Origin: REEB481 sp041170785
GTDB lineage: Bacteria; Bacteroidota; Bacteroidia; NS11-12g; UBA955
Reading direction: 5' to 3'
Assembly (NCBI GenBank): GCA_041170785.1
Contig: JBEDND010000117.1
Span: forward strand, 1-7,831
DNA length: 7,831 bases
Position numbers and translations under genes: made by a program
In this document: positions 1 to 6,569 of the stretch, piece by piece
Layout: every line of letters begins with the position of its first letter
Numbering within the stretch: position 1 is the first letter of the stretch
The notes under the pieces: model-generated
Databases searched by the model: none
What the model was told of the DNA's origin: nothing
The model's input: only the letters and a program-made list of their open reading frames with translations

Positions 1-2
1 TG

Positions 3-1376
3 TTGCGCTTTAAGAATCCTGCAGGAACGTTCATTCAGGTGGGATTGCGCATGACCAACGCAGAAGGATGTGCCGACAGTATTTTGGAAAAGCGCCCCCT
101 TGAGGATGTGCAGGTGCTGAACACCCAGGCGCCCAATGTGTGTTTGGGTTTGCCGGCTTCTTTGGAAGCATTCCCGGACTGGATGAACAGTTCGCCTGGA
201 ACCATGACCTGGTTTACAGGTGATGGAACGGTGCTTCAGGGAGCTGCTGCACAGAACTACCTTTATGCAAATGCGGGTGCGTATGATGCAAAATTTGTGA
301 TGCGCAGCTTGAACGGTTGTGCCGACAGCAGCATGCTGAAAATCAACATCTTTGATAAACCACGTGCATCCTTTACAGTCGCAGGGAACACGTGTTTTGG
401 CGATACCTTGCAATTGCAGTTCACGGGTTCATGGGGAAGCGCTTCAGCCACGGGCAAAGTGTCCTGGTTTGCCAATGGCACTTCGCTGGGAGCGGGCGAA
501 CGCCTGCTGTGGAAGAATTCAGCCCTTGATCCTTTGCGCATCAGTGCGGTTGCGGTGAATGACCGTTCCTGTATCGACAGCAACTTTCAGCTCCGCAGGG
601 TTTATGATTTACCCAAACTGCCTTTGGTGATTCCCTCGGTTTGTGTGGGTGATGAAACCCGCATGGAGGCGCGCCCGGATTGGGGCAACGGGCAGGCTGG
701 AAGTTTGCGGTGGCGCGCCCACGACGGCGATACCGGCATTGGATTCCAATTGGTTAAACGCTATGCCAATGCCGGACTTTATCCGGTGCGTTGCACCGCG
801 GTTTCTGCGGAAGGCTGCCTGAGCACCGCCGAAGCAAAAGCGAAGGTTGATCCCAGTCCTCGGGCTTCTTTCACCTTCACACCCGAAGTAAATGGTATTG
901 ATACGCCTTTCAGCTTCATCAATACCAGCACAGGTGCTTCGTCGTGGATCTGGAATCCGGAGCCGGGTAAATGGGAATACAGCCGTGATTTGGTGTATGC
1001 CTTTCCGGTTGGTGGATACAAACGGGTGTTGCTGATCGCTGTTAGTGATTCAGGCTGCCGGGATACAGCGGAACAGCTGCTGTTTGTGCGTGAATGGATT
1101 AAGTTTCACATCCCGACTGCATTTACGCCCAACCGCGATGGACTGAATGAGTTGTTTCGGCCCGTGGGGCTTGAAGGCAGGGTAACCCGCTATGAGTTCC
1201 GTATTTACAATCGCTGGGGTGAAAAGATATATGATGGAAATGACGCTTCTACTGGTTGGGATGGAAGTTTTGGCGGGAAGATTTGTCAGGAAGGACAGTA
1301 TGTTTATCTGTTGTATTACAGAGATTATTTAGGCCAGACCGGATTTCGCAAAGGTAGTTTCCTTTTGCTTCGCTGA
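3..1376 (+). CDS. Secreted PKD-like repeat protein with type B (CHU_C) T9SS sorting domain, 5' end missing
   Basis: This is the C-terminal part (about 457 residues) of a protein that starts before the window; the leading TTG codon is just the first in-frame codon, not a convincing start. Residues 1-360 are beta-rich PKD/Ig-like modules. Each has a conserved cysteine near its start (C47 in NVCLG, C131 in NTCFG, C214 in SVCVG) and a 'GC-x-D/S' or similar motif at its end (C23, C106, C190, C272, C352), giving a repeat of about 80-84 residues. Residues 368-457 form a gliding-motility/CHU_C-type sorting domain: PTAFTPNRDGLNELF, then YEFRIYNRWGEKIYD, GWDG and a terminal YLLYYRD...GSFLLLR. Such domains direct export across the outer membrane by the type IX secretion system, so the protein is probably extracellular or surface-bound; adhesion is a guess. 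It ends convergently, 95 bases from the protease gene on the other strand. The family assignment of the tail is strong, the biological role unknown. Confidence 0.9.
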   Translation: MRFKNPAGTFIQVGLRMTNAEGCADSILEKRPLEDVQVLNTQAPNVCLGLPASLEAFPDWMNSSPGTMTWFTGDGTVLQGAAAQNYLYANAGAYDAKFVMRSLNGCADSSMLKINIFDKPRASFTVAGNTCFGDTLQLQFTGSWGSASATGKVSWFANGTSLGAGERLLWKNSALDPLRISAVAVNDRSCIDSNFQLRRVYDLPKLPLVIPSVCVGDETRMEARPDWGNGQAGSLRWRAHDGDTGIGFQLVKRYANAGLYPVRCTAVSAEGCLSTAEAKAKVDPSPRASFTFTPEVNGIDTPFSFINTSTGASSWIWNPEPGKWEYSRDLVYAFPVGGYKRVLLIAVSDSGCRDTAEQLLFVREWIKFHIPTAFTPNRDGLNELFRPVGLEGRVTRYEFRIYNRWGEKIYDGNDASTGWDGSFGGKICQEGQYVYLLYYRDYLGQTGFRKGSFLLLR

Positions 1377-1471
1377 GTTTGCTTTGGAATGAAGTACAGC
1401 ACCCGTAAAAGGGTGAATAGAAACCCCACGGCATATCCCACTCAACATTTATATGGTTTAACGGTGCGCAA

Positions 1472-3076
1472 TCATTCGCTGTGAATGAAGCGATGCAAGC
1501 TGCGGCCCGAGGCCGAAACGATGATGGCGGTATAAACACCCGGAGCCAGCGTTTGGCGGCTGATACTCAGCGTTTGTTGCGCGCGCAATTCCGCATGAAC
1601 TACTTCGCGCCCATCGGCATTGATGATGCGGAGCTGCGCCGATTCGCGGTCCGGCCATGGATTGAGGATGGAATACGCGTCACGTTCCGGCAAGAACCAG
1701 GCGGAAAGGGCCTGTGTATAATCTGCAGTGCTCCAGGTTCTGCCACACCAGGCATTCATCTGCGCCATGGCTTTCAGGATGTTCAGTCGGCCGCCCGTTG
1801 CATTTTTCCCGCTCAGCGAAGGCAGGGGATCGGCACCGTTTAAGATCATTTGGCGCAGGAATAACGACGCAGCGCCGGGATTGATTTTATAAAAGTTCAG
1901 GAAGCTGTCGCAGGCGTATGATAAGAGCATGCCAACCGTTGCAGTTACCTGTGGTGATGCACCGCTGGTGCCGGAAAACTGATCGTAGCGCCCAAAACGG
2001 GGATTGTTTTCCGCCGGTGCCACGGTGGTAAAGCTGGCCTCACCGGGCGCGGCAATGTCAATATGTTCGGTGCCAAAACCGGAAGGATAAAACACATCAT
2101 TTCCGTTCACGTTATTCACTCCAATCATGAATGGACTGGGGCAGGTGGTGGGTAAATCGCCGTTGTCGTCCACGCTGATATCGTCGTTTACGGTAGCTGC
2201 AGCGGTTAAGATGCCGTAGGCACCCAGTGAATCATAAAAGGCACACCAGAGCGGCGCGTCTTCAGGTCGGCCACGGTCAATACCCCAGGAATTATTGGCG
2301 GCTACCACCATCGCACCCTTTTTGCCTTTGCTGTTGATCCAGATTTTCTTTTGGGTAAGCACGTAATCAAAGGCTTTCAATACATCAGCTTCCGAAGAAC
2401 CATTTCCAACAACCTGCATCAGCTTGGCGTGCCACAGGATACCACTTACACCTTCCGAATTGTGTCCTCGGGCACCGACGATGCCATTCACGCCTGTACC
2501 GTGCCGGGCTTTGTCAAAGGCATCCACCACAATCGGATTGTCATCCACGGCATTCCAGCCCTGCGCGTCGTCGATATAGCCATTTCCATCATCATCTATC
2601 CCGTTCCAGGGAATTTCGTCTTTGTTGATCCAAATGTTGGGTATTAAATCTGGGTGTGTGGTATCGATGCCGGTGTCGATGATGGCCAATACCACCGTAT
2701 CACCCTGTTTGGTGCTGCCTCCAACTTGAAAATCCCAGGCCTTGTCGGCAGCAATCAGTTTCAGGTGTTCCTGCTTGAAGAACCAGGGATCATTGCTGTT
2801 GAAGCGCAATTGTACCTGCTTGTTCCATTGTGCTGCGCTGATGCCGCGGATGGATTTAATTTGCTGCAGCAGCCGTTCAGCCTGTATGTCTACCTCGCAA
2901 TAGAAATAAGGCAAGTTGCGACACAGGCGCTGTGGTTGTTCGAATTCCTTCCCCAACCGATAGGTGATGTATTCCAAATCTGCACCGGGTTCCAGGGCGA
3001 ACAGGATTTTTGGATTTTGAGCCCACAACCCCAAACCACTGCACAAGGACACCAGGAACAGGAACAAGCGTTTCAT
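1472..3076 (-). CDS. Secreted S8 (subtilisin-family) serine protease with type A-like T9SS C-terminal domain
   Basis: A 534-residue serine endopeptidase, apparently complete. Residues 1-20 are a signal peptide (MKRLFLFL...GLWAQ), which supports the ATG start. Residues 21-90 look like a short propeptide. The catalytic triad is visible: D134 in AIIDTGIDTTHPDL, H192 in RHGTGVNG and S371 in GTSGASP. An acidic loop at 159-170 (GIDDDGNGYIDD) is typical of calcium-binding insertions in Bacteroidota subtilases. The oxyanion-hole asparagine is probably N297 in AAATVND, which differs from the classical AAGN. Residues about 460-534 resemble a type A T9SS sorting domain (NPWPD, LRIINADGREV, LAPGVYTAIIV, terminal RFIHSE), so export through T9SS to the surface or medium is likely. 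Its substrate is unknown. The gene is separated from the upstream TPR gene by a strong terminator, so it is probably transcribed separately. It converges with the PKD-like gene. Confidence 0.95.
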   Translation of the reverse strand: MKRLFLFLVSLCSGLGLWAQNPKILFALEPGADLEYITYRLGKEFEQPQRLCRNLPYFYCEVDIQAERLLQQIKSIRGISAAQWNKQVQLRFNSNDPWFFKQEHLKLIAADKAWDFQVGGSTKQGDTVVLAIIDTGIDTTHPDLIPNIWINKDEIPWNGIDDDGNGYIDDAQGWNAVDDNPIVVDAFDKARHGTGVNGIVGARGHNSEGVSGILWHAKLMQVVGNGSSEADVLKAFDYVLTQKKIWINSKGKKGAMVVAANNSWGIDRGRPEDAPLWCAFYDSLGAYGILTAAATVNDDISVDDNGDLPTTCPSPFMIGVNNVNGNDVFYPSGFGTEHIDIAAPGEASFTTVAPAENNPRFGRYDQFSGTSGASPQVTATVGMLLSYACDSFLNFYKINPGAASLFLRQMILNGADPLPSLSGKNATGGRLNILKAMAQMNAWCGRTWSTADYTQALSAWFLPERDAYSILNPWPDRESAQLRIINADGREVVHAELRAQQTLSISRQTLAPGVYTAIIVSASGRSLHRFIHSE

Positions 3077-3093
3077 AAACTCGATTTCAATGT

Positions 3094-3101
3094 TAAAGTT
3101 A
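3094..3101 (-). promoter_or_regulatory. Candidate -7 promoter element for the protease gene
   Basis: On the - strand this reads TAACTTTA, one base off the Bacteroidota -7 consensus TAnnTTTG. It lies just after the terminator of the TPR gene and about 17 bases before the protease ATG, where a short leader would be expected. I see no convincing TTG/TTTG element at the -33 position, so this is a weak call resting on position and a partial match. Confidence 0.22.
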
Positions 3102-3135
3102 CAAAAAAAGCGGCGCCAGGCACCGCTTTTTTTGT
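3101..3135 (-). terminator. Strong symmetric rho-independent terminator after the TPR gene
   Basis: A perfect 13-base inverted repeat (3101-3113 against 3123-3135) has a GCGG/CCGC core flanked by seven A on one side and seven T on the other. The 9-base centre can add a short inner stem. On the - strand it lies 18 bases past the TAA of the TPR gene and ends in a T-run, the classic intrinsic terminator form. Because of its A/T symmetry it would also work on the + strand. It isolates the protease gene from the operon upstream of it. Confidence 0.85.
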
Positions 3136-3153
3136 ATAGGTTTTTATTCCTGG

Positions 3154-4773
3154 TTATTGGACAGACTTCGCTTCTTTGGAGTCCATGAACTTCTTTGCTT
3201 CGGCATTATTGGGATCGATGGCCAGCAGTGCGGTATAGTATTTCTTGGTTTCGATCCAATTTTTCTGCTCCTTGTAATATGTAGCCAGGTAGGCATTGGC
3301 AACAATCAGGTCGTTTTTGCTTTTGTTCTGTTCTTCGGGCTTCAGGTTTTGCATCCATTCTTCGAAATATGGCTTTGCTGACCAGGTTTCCTGAAAGGTA
3401 TCCAGCACAAGGTTTGATTTGGCCCGAATCAAACGACCGTAGTTATAGTCAGGAGACATGGCAATGACCTTACCCATGATGCTGTCTGACATGATGTAGT
3501 CCTTTGCATAGTAATTACTCATGGCTTGATATATAAGGTCGTTGGCACTCATTTTTTTGCCAAGCGCACTTTTCAGGGCGTAAATTCTTGCCGCATCGGT
3601 GTACTTTTTTCCTTTATAGAAGGCGGTGCTGATTTCGTCAAACCAAGCATCTTTAGCGCCTTCGGTACGCAAAGCCTCTTCACGTTCGATAGCGGCAGAT
3701 GCAGAATCTCCGCTCAGGTCGAGTAAGGCTGCTTTGGTATAGCGATCGATGGCTGAAGGTTTGCGGTCGGTGGAACTCAGCATGTAGCGGTCCAGATACA
3801 TCAGGCCTTTGGCGGCATCAGCGGCATTGCTGTTGCTGCGTTCAGCGATGGAATAAGCCAGAAGTCCGAAGATGTTTGGATATTCCTTTACCTGAAGTAG
3901 GTTTTCCCCTTCACTGATGGCCTGATCATATTGCTTGGCGAGGTACAGCGCGCTCACATATTTGCGGCGGGCGCTTGGGTTGTTGTTGCGCCTCAGGTAT
4001 TCCTGATAATAGAACAGGGCGCTGTCAATTTTCCCGCGGGAATAGTAATAGTCGCCATATTCGCGGTACACCGGAGCATAGTTTGCATCGATGGCAATGG
4101 CGCGGTTAAAATCCTGTTGTGCCCTGTCGTAAACGCGAGCTCGGGTCCAAACTTTTCCCTGTTTGGTGATGGCTTCTACTTTATTGGGGCCTGCAAGGTC
4201 TTCAGCGGTGATGTAATTTTGAATGGCCGGGCTGGCGTCTTCGGGTTTGTTTGCCCATAAGGCATCACCCAGCAAAACGTAGCCAACTGCGTTCAGGTTG
4301 TCGTTTTCGGTGGCCAGTTTCAGCTGTTCAATGGCTTTTAAGAGGTTCTTTTTTGGGGCCATCATGTAGGCCTCGCCAATGTTGTTGCGCAGGGCGCTGG
4401 TTTTTTTCTTGGCCACAGCCAATCCCTGGTTAAATAGGTTCTCGGCATCGCCGGCATTACCTTCCCACAAGGCTTTAATACCTGCACCAATCAGGCCTTC
4501 CGGACTTTTCGGATTCAGCGTGTAGGCCTCCTGAAATGAAGCAAGGGCGGCACTTACATCGTCGGACTTGAGCGAGTTCCAGGCCAATTGGTACGCAAGT
4601 ACCGGATCTGTTGGCTTCTTGGATTTCAACGACTCCAGCATCCGGGTTGCATCCTCGTATTGCTCGTTGCGGGTGTAAATAGCCGCCTGTTGCACCGACT
4701 GGGCGTTGATGGCAACGGCAGTCATGGTGAAGACTGAAGGCAGGAGGTAAAGGGAAATGTTCCTGAGTTTCAT
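3154..4773 (-). CDS. Periplasmic tetratricopeptide repeat protein
   Basis: A 539-residue protein starting with a signal peptide (residues 1-24, cleavage likely after AINA before Q25). It has no further membrane span, so a periplasmic location is expected. Most of the rest is helical TPR-like repeats. The clearest are at about 27-93 (two units, ending in the typical LNP at 86-88), 203-270 (two units, with KQGKVWTRARVYDRAQQDF and ending IDANY) and 490-525 (AYLATYYKEQKNW..., ending IDPNN). The middle (300-480) is more diverged. TPR arrays are protein-binding scaffolds; no catalytic domain is visible. It is the last gene of the - strand run exbD-tonB-...-lipoprotein, starts 55 bases after the PBP-like lipoprotein and is followed by a strong terminator. 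From recall, a TPR gene at this place next to ExbD/TonB/PstS-like genes is common in Bacteroidota. A role as scaffold for that envelope system is inference. Confidence 0.9.
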   Translation of the reverse strand: MKLRNISLYLLPSVFTMTAVAINAQSVQQAAIYTRNEQYEDATRMLESLKSKKPTDPVLAYQLAWNSLKSDDVSAALASFQEAYTLNPKSPEGLIGAGIKALWEGNAGDAENLFNQGLAVAKKKTSALRNNIGEAYMMAPKKNLLKAIEQLKLATENDNLNAVGYVLLGDALWANKPEDASPAIQNYITAEDLAGPNKVEAITKQGKVWTRARVYDRAQQDFNRAIAIDANYAPVYREYGDYYYSRGKIDSALFYYQEYLRRNNNPSARRKYVSALYLAKQYDQAISEGENLLQVKEYPNIFGLLAYSIAERSNSNAADAAKGLMYLDRYMLSSTDRKPSAIDRYTKAALLDLSGDSASAAIEREEALRTEGAKDAWFDEISTAFYKGKKYTDAARIYALKSALGKKMSANDLIYQAMSNYYAKDYIMSDSIMGKVIAMSPDYNYGRLIRAKSNLVLDTFQETWSAKPYFEEWMQNLKPEEQNKSKNDLIVANAYLATYYKEQKNWIETKKYYTALLAIDPNNAEAKKFMDSKEAKSVQ

Positions 4774-4828
4774 AGGTTTCAGAGCTTATCTGTGTTTTTA
4801 GTTCAATTCGTGTGCCAGTTACAGGTGT

Positions 4829-5755
4829 TTAGTTTAAATCCTTTGGCCAGCCTGAGTTTATTTGAATAATTCGTTCCTGGTCGCGCACCGGAACAATACC
4901 ACTTTTCTTCAGTGCCAACTGTCCTTGAGCGCCGCCTGCAAAGGTAATGAAGCCGCTGCCCAGACCCTGATAATGTTGGGTATTGATCATGAAAATTCCG
5001 TAGCGCAGCGGATATTTTTTCAACTTAATGTGTGCGTAAAAGGGTTTATATGCAAGGCCCCCGGGTTCGGTTTGCACGGGAATGATTCTGATTTTCCGGA
5101 ACATGGATCGTGCGGTTTCACTGGTCATGTCGCCAACCCAGTTGGCGCCAACCACGCCCACACAACCCGGATGGTTCATCACATAATTCAATACTTCACT
5201 GTTGCTGTTCAAAGCTTTCACTGCCGGCCCGGGTTGTGCGCCGGCACACAAACTGTCTGTAAAGTATCGGAAACTGGCCCCTGCAGCATGGTCAAAAACC
5301 AACTCCCTATCGGCGCGGGCACCAGTGAATAATGCCTTCAAATCATCCAACAGGATGGCTGAAGTATCCTGTTCTTGTCTTGCTGTAACCAGCGCAATGC
5401 CCGCATATCCAACAAGGGTGCTCCGCACCTGGATGCCATTTTGCTGCAGGAGCTTTTTCTCGGCGGCATTCAAATCCCTGTGCATCACACCAACCTTCAG
5501 GCTGTCGTTCAGCAGCAGTTCGAGGATTCGGTTTTGTGGAAGGAATGATGCCTTGAGTTCTGATTTGGGATAGAGGCTCTGAAAGAGGTTGATTTGGGCA
5601 ACCAACGCCGGACTGTCGCTGTGTTCTACGGCAATATTCAGGGTTCCGGTAGTGGGCGTATCTGCTGCTGTCTGGCCGGAATCTTTTCCGCCACAGGCCT
5701 GAAACACCATGCAGGCCAACAAGGTATAAAGCGCATATTTACTCTGGAAGATCAT
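4829..5755 (-). CDS. PstS/PBP-like solute-binding lipoprotein (ligand uncertain)
   Basis: A 308-residue lipoprotein. The N-terminus ends in a lipobox (F18-Q-A-C21, then GGKDS), so Cys21 is probably lipidated. Residues 37-300 have the layout of a class II periplasmic binding protein of the PstS/PBP_like_2 kind: TLNIAVEHSD first strand, LKVGVMHRDL (86-95), LLDDLKALFTG (135-145), VFDHAAGASFRYF (153-165), SEVLNYVMNHPGCVGVVG (186-203), and a terminal GQLALKKSGIVPV (278-290) like the end of PstS proteins. The loop that in E. coli PstS holds phosphate (G-S-G-T) is here AAGAS, and the nearby arginine is absent, so phosphate binding is doubtful. No pstCAB permease genes are in view. The ATG start lies inside the upstream small membrane-protein gene (17-base overlap), suggesting translational coupling. 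The fold call is fairly sure; the ligand is unknown. A sensor or motor-accessory role is inferred from the tonB/exbD context. Confidence 0.85.
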   Translation of the reverse strand: MIFQSKYALYTLLACMVFQACGGKDSGQTAADTPTTGTLNIAVEHSDSPALVAQINLFQSLYPKSELKASFLPQNRILELLLNDSLKVGVMHRDLNAAEKKLLQQNGIQVRSTLVGYAGIALVTARQEQDTSAILLDDLKALFTGARADRELVFDHAAGASFRYFTDSLCAGAQPGPAVKALNSNSEVLNYVMNHPGCVGVVGANWVGDMTSETARSMFRKIRIIPVQTEPGGLAYKPFYAHIKLKKYPLRYGIFMINTQHYQGLGSGFITFAGGAQGQLALKKSGIVPVRDQERIIQINSGWPKDLN

Positions 5756-6005
5756 GCTTGTTTGCTGCGGTTTCTTTACTATAATTTCGGTAGCGCATGT
5801 TGATCAGGAACAGGCGAAAACCCGCCCAAACCAAAAGGAACCATCCGGTGTAATTGCGCCAGGGAGCACGGGCCTGAGGCAAGAAATCAGGCAGTGTGAG
5901 CAGGCAAATGCCCATGGTGATGAATACGAAAACCATAAAAAGACCACTGATCAGACTGAATCGAAGGTGCCAGTTCACAGGCTTGGTATTGTGTTCACTT
6001 CGCAT
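5739..6005 (-). CDS. Small two-span membrane protein of unknown function
   Basis: I do not recognise this as a named family. From the ATG at 6003-6005 it is 88 residues, with two hydrophobic segments: about 14-38 (LRFSLISGLFMVFVFITMGIC...) and about 52-68 (GWFLLVWAGFRLFLI). A basic NMRYRNYSK follows the second span and a charged tail ends in HDLPE. Both termini would then be on the same side, cytoplasmic by the positive-inside rule. An upstream in-frame TTG at 6045-6047 would add 14 residues and start two bases after the preceding stop codon; I chose ATG because TTG starts are rare in this phylum. The 3' end overlaps the lipoprotein gene by 17 bases, so the two are very likely co-translated and may be functionally linked. 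That it is a real gene is supported by the tight operon fit and membrane-protein composition, not by recognised homology. Confidence 0.7.
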   Translation of the reverse strand: MRSEHNTKPVNWHLRFSLISGLFMVFVFITMGICLLTLPDFLPQARAPWRNYTGWFLLVWAGFRLFLINMRYRNYSKETAANKHDLPE

Positions 6006-6049
6006 GTTGTTATGGGGCAATGGATTCTTTAATGAGTATTCATTCAATT

Positions 6050-6457
6050 TTAAACAACCTGAAATTTAATGGGCACCCGGCGAAAATGCCTCATGGGTAT
6101 GCCGTTTTTCATAGCCGGCTCCCATTTTGGTGATTTCTTCAAAACCCTGATGGCTTCTTTGGTAAACTCAGGACAAGCTTTCGTTGCTTCTATGACTTCA
6201 AAATTGCTCAGAGAGCCATCCAATTCTACAATAAACCTCAGCAGCACATAACCGTTAATGCCTGCCGATTGACACCGGGTTGGGTATTTGAAATTTTCGG
6301 AAATGAATTTATAGAACTTTTTCATGCCTCCTCGTGGCTGAGCCTGAACGATATTGGAATCGGATTGAATCGTTTCCTGACGGTTTTGTCCGCTCATCAA
6401 ACCCGGCATCAATCCATAGAAAGCAATCAACAAAAGTATTTTCAAGGGAAATTTCAT
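6050..6457 (-). CDS. Secreted stand-alone TonB C-terminal-domain protein
   Basis: From the ATG at 6455-6457 it is 135 residues. This start puts a clean signal peptide at the front (MKFPLKILLLIAFYGLMPG..., cleavage likely near SG|Q24). A GTG 15 bases upstream is possible but adds nothing useful. After a short linker, residues about 39-135 are a TonB C-terminal domain: YP (58-59), RCQSAGINGYVLLRF, LDGSLSN, CPEFTKEAIRVLKKSPKWEP and a terminal RRVPIKF. By eye about half of these positions are identical to the C-terminal domain of the full tonB gene just upstream, so the pair looks like a tandem duplication. It lacks the N-terminal cytoplasmic motif, a distinct anchor and the proline-rich spacer, so unless the signal sequence stays uncleaved it cannot couple to ExbBD in the usual way. 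It may compete with TonB, bind TonB-box ligands or bind peptidoglycan; these roles are inference. Confidence 0.88.
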   Translation of the reverse strand: MKFPLKILLLIAFYGLMPGLMSGQNRQETIQSDSNIVQAQPRGGMKKFYKFISENFKYPTRCQSAGINGYVLLRFIVELDGSLSNFEVIEATKACPEFTKEAIRVLKKSPKWEPAMKNGIPMRHFRRVPIKFQVV

Positions 6458-6502
6458 ATGGAATGCTGCCACAGCCTTGGTAGTCGGATTATGGATAAGC
6501 TT

Positions 6503-6532
6503 CAGATTTAAACAGTATTCATCATAAACAAA
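6503..6532 (-). promoter_or_regulatory. Candidate Bacteroidota-type promoter for the TonB-CTD/lipoprotein/TPR genes
   Basis: On the - strand TTTG (6529-6532) is followed, 18 bases later, by TAAATCTG (6503-6510), a 7-of-8 match to the TAnnTTTG -7 element with acceptable spacing for the phylum's primary sigma factor. It lies about 45 bases before the TonB-CTD start codon. The TTTG is part of the tail of the preceding terminator. If real, the downstream four genes can be transcribed independently of exbD-tonB. This is motif matching only. Confidence 0.42.
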
Positions 6533-6561
6533 GCCCCCCGCCGGGTTGGGGCAGGGGACTT
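6527..6561 (-). terminator. Rho-independent terminator after tonB
   Basis: Starting 8 bases after the tonB stop, the - strand reads AAGTCCCC, a 15-base G/C-rich loop, then GGGGGCTT, an 8-base stem with one G-T pair. The T-rich tail CTTTGTTTATG follows. The stem is strong but the T-run is interrupted by a G, so termination may be partial, with some read-through into the downstream genes. Confidence 0.65.
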
Positions 6562-6569
6562 GAACTTCT

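Noticed and set aside
1400..1415. Short inverted repeat CACCC-6-GGGTG in the spacer after the PKD-like gene, a possible terminator
   Set aside because: The stem is only 5 base pairs and no T-run follows in either direction. The rest of the 95-base convergent spacer shows nothing supportable.
1472..1488. TCATTC-5-GAATGA inverted repeat over the protease stop codon
   Set aside because: It is a weak 6-base stem inside coding sequence with no T-rich tail on the - strand, so chance is the simplest explanation.
2654..3139. Open frame of 161 codons on the + strand opposite the protease N-terminus
   Set aside because: It is antisense to a clearly real protease with signal peptide and catalytic motifs, and it runs through the terminator hairpin.
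4829..5755. Reading this gene as a true phosphate-uptake pstS
   Set aside because: No pstC, pstA, pstB or phoU is adjacent and the anion-binding loop is altered, so the symbol was withheld.
6458..6472. Upstream GTG start for the TonB-CTD gene
   Set aside because: It adds only five residues before a well-formed signal peptide that begins at the ATG, and no ribosome-binding sequence favours it.
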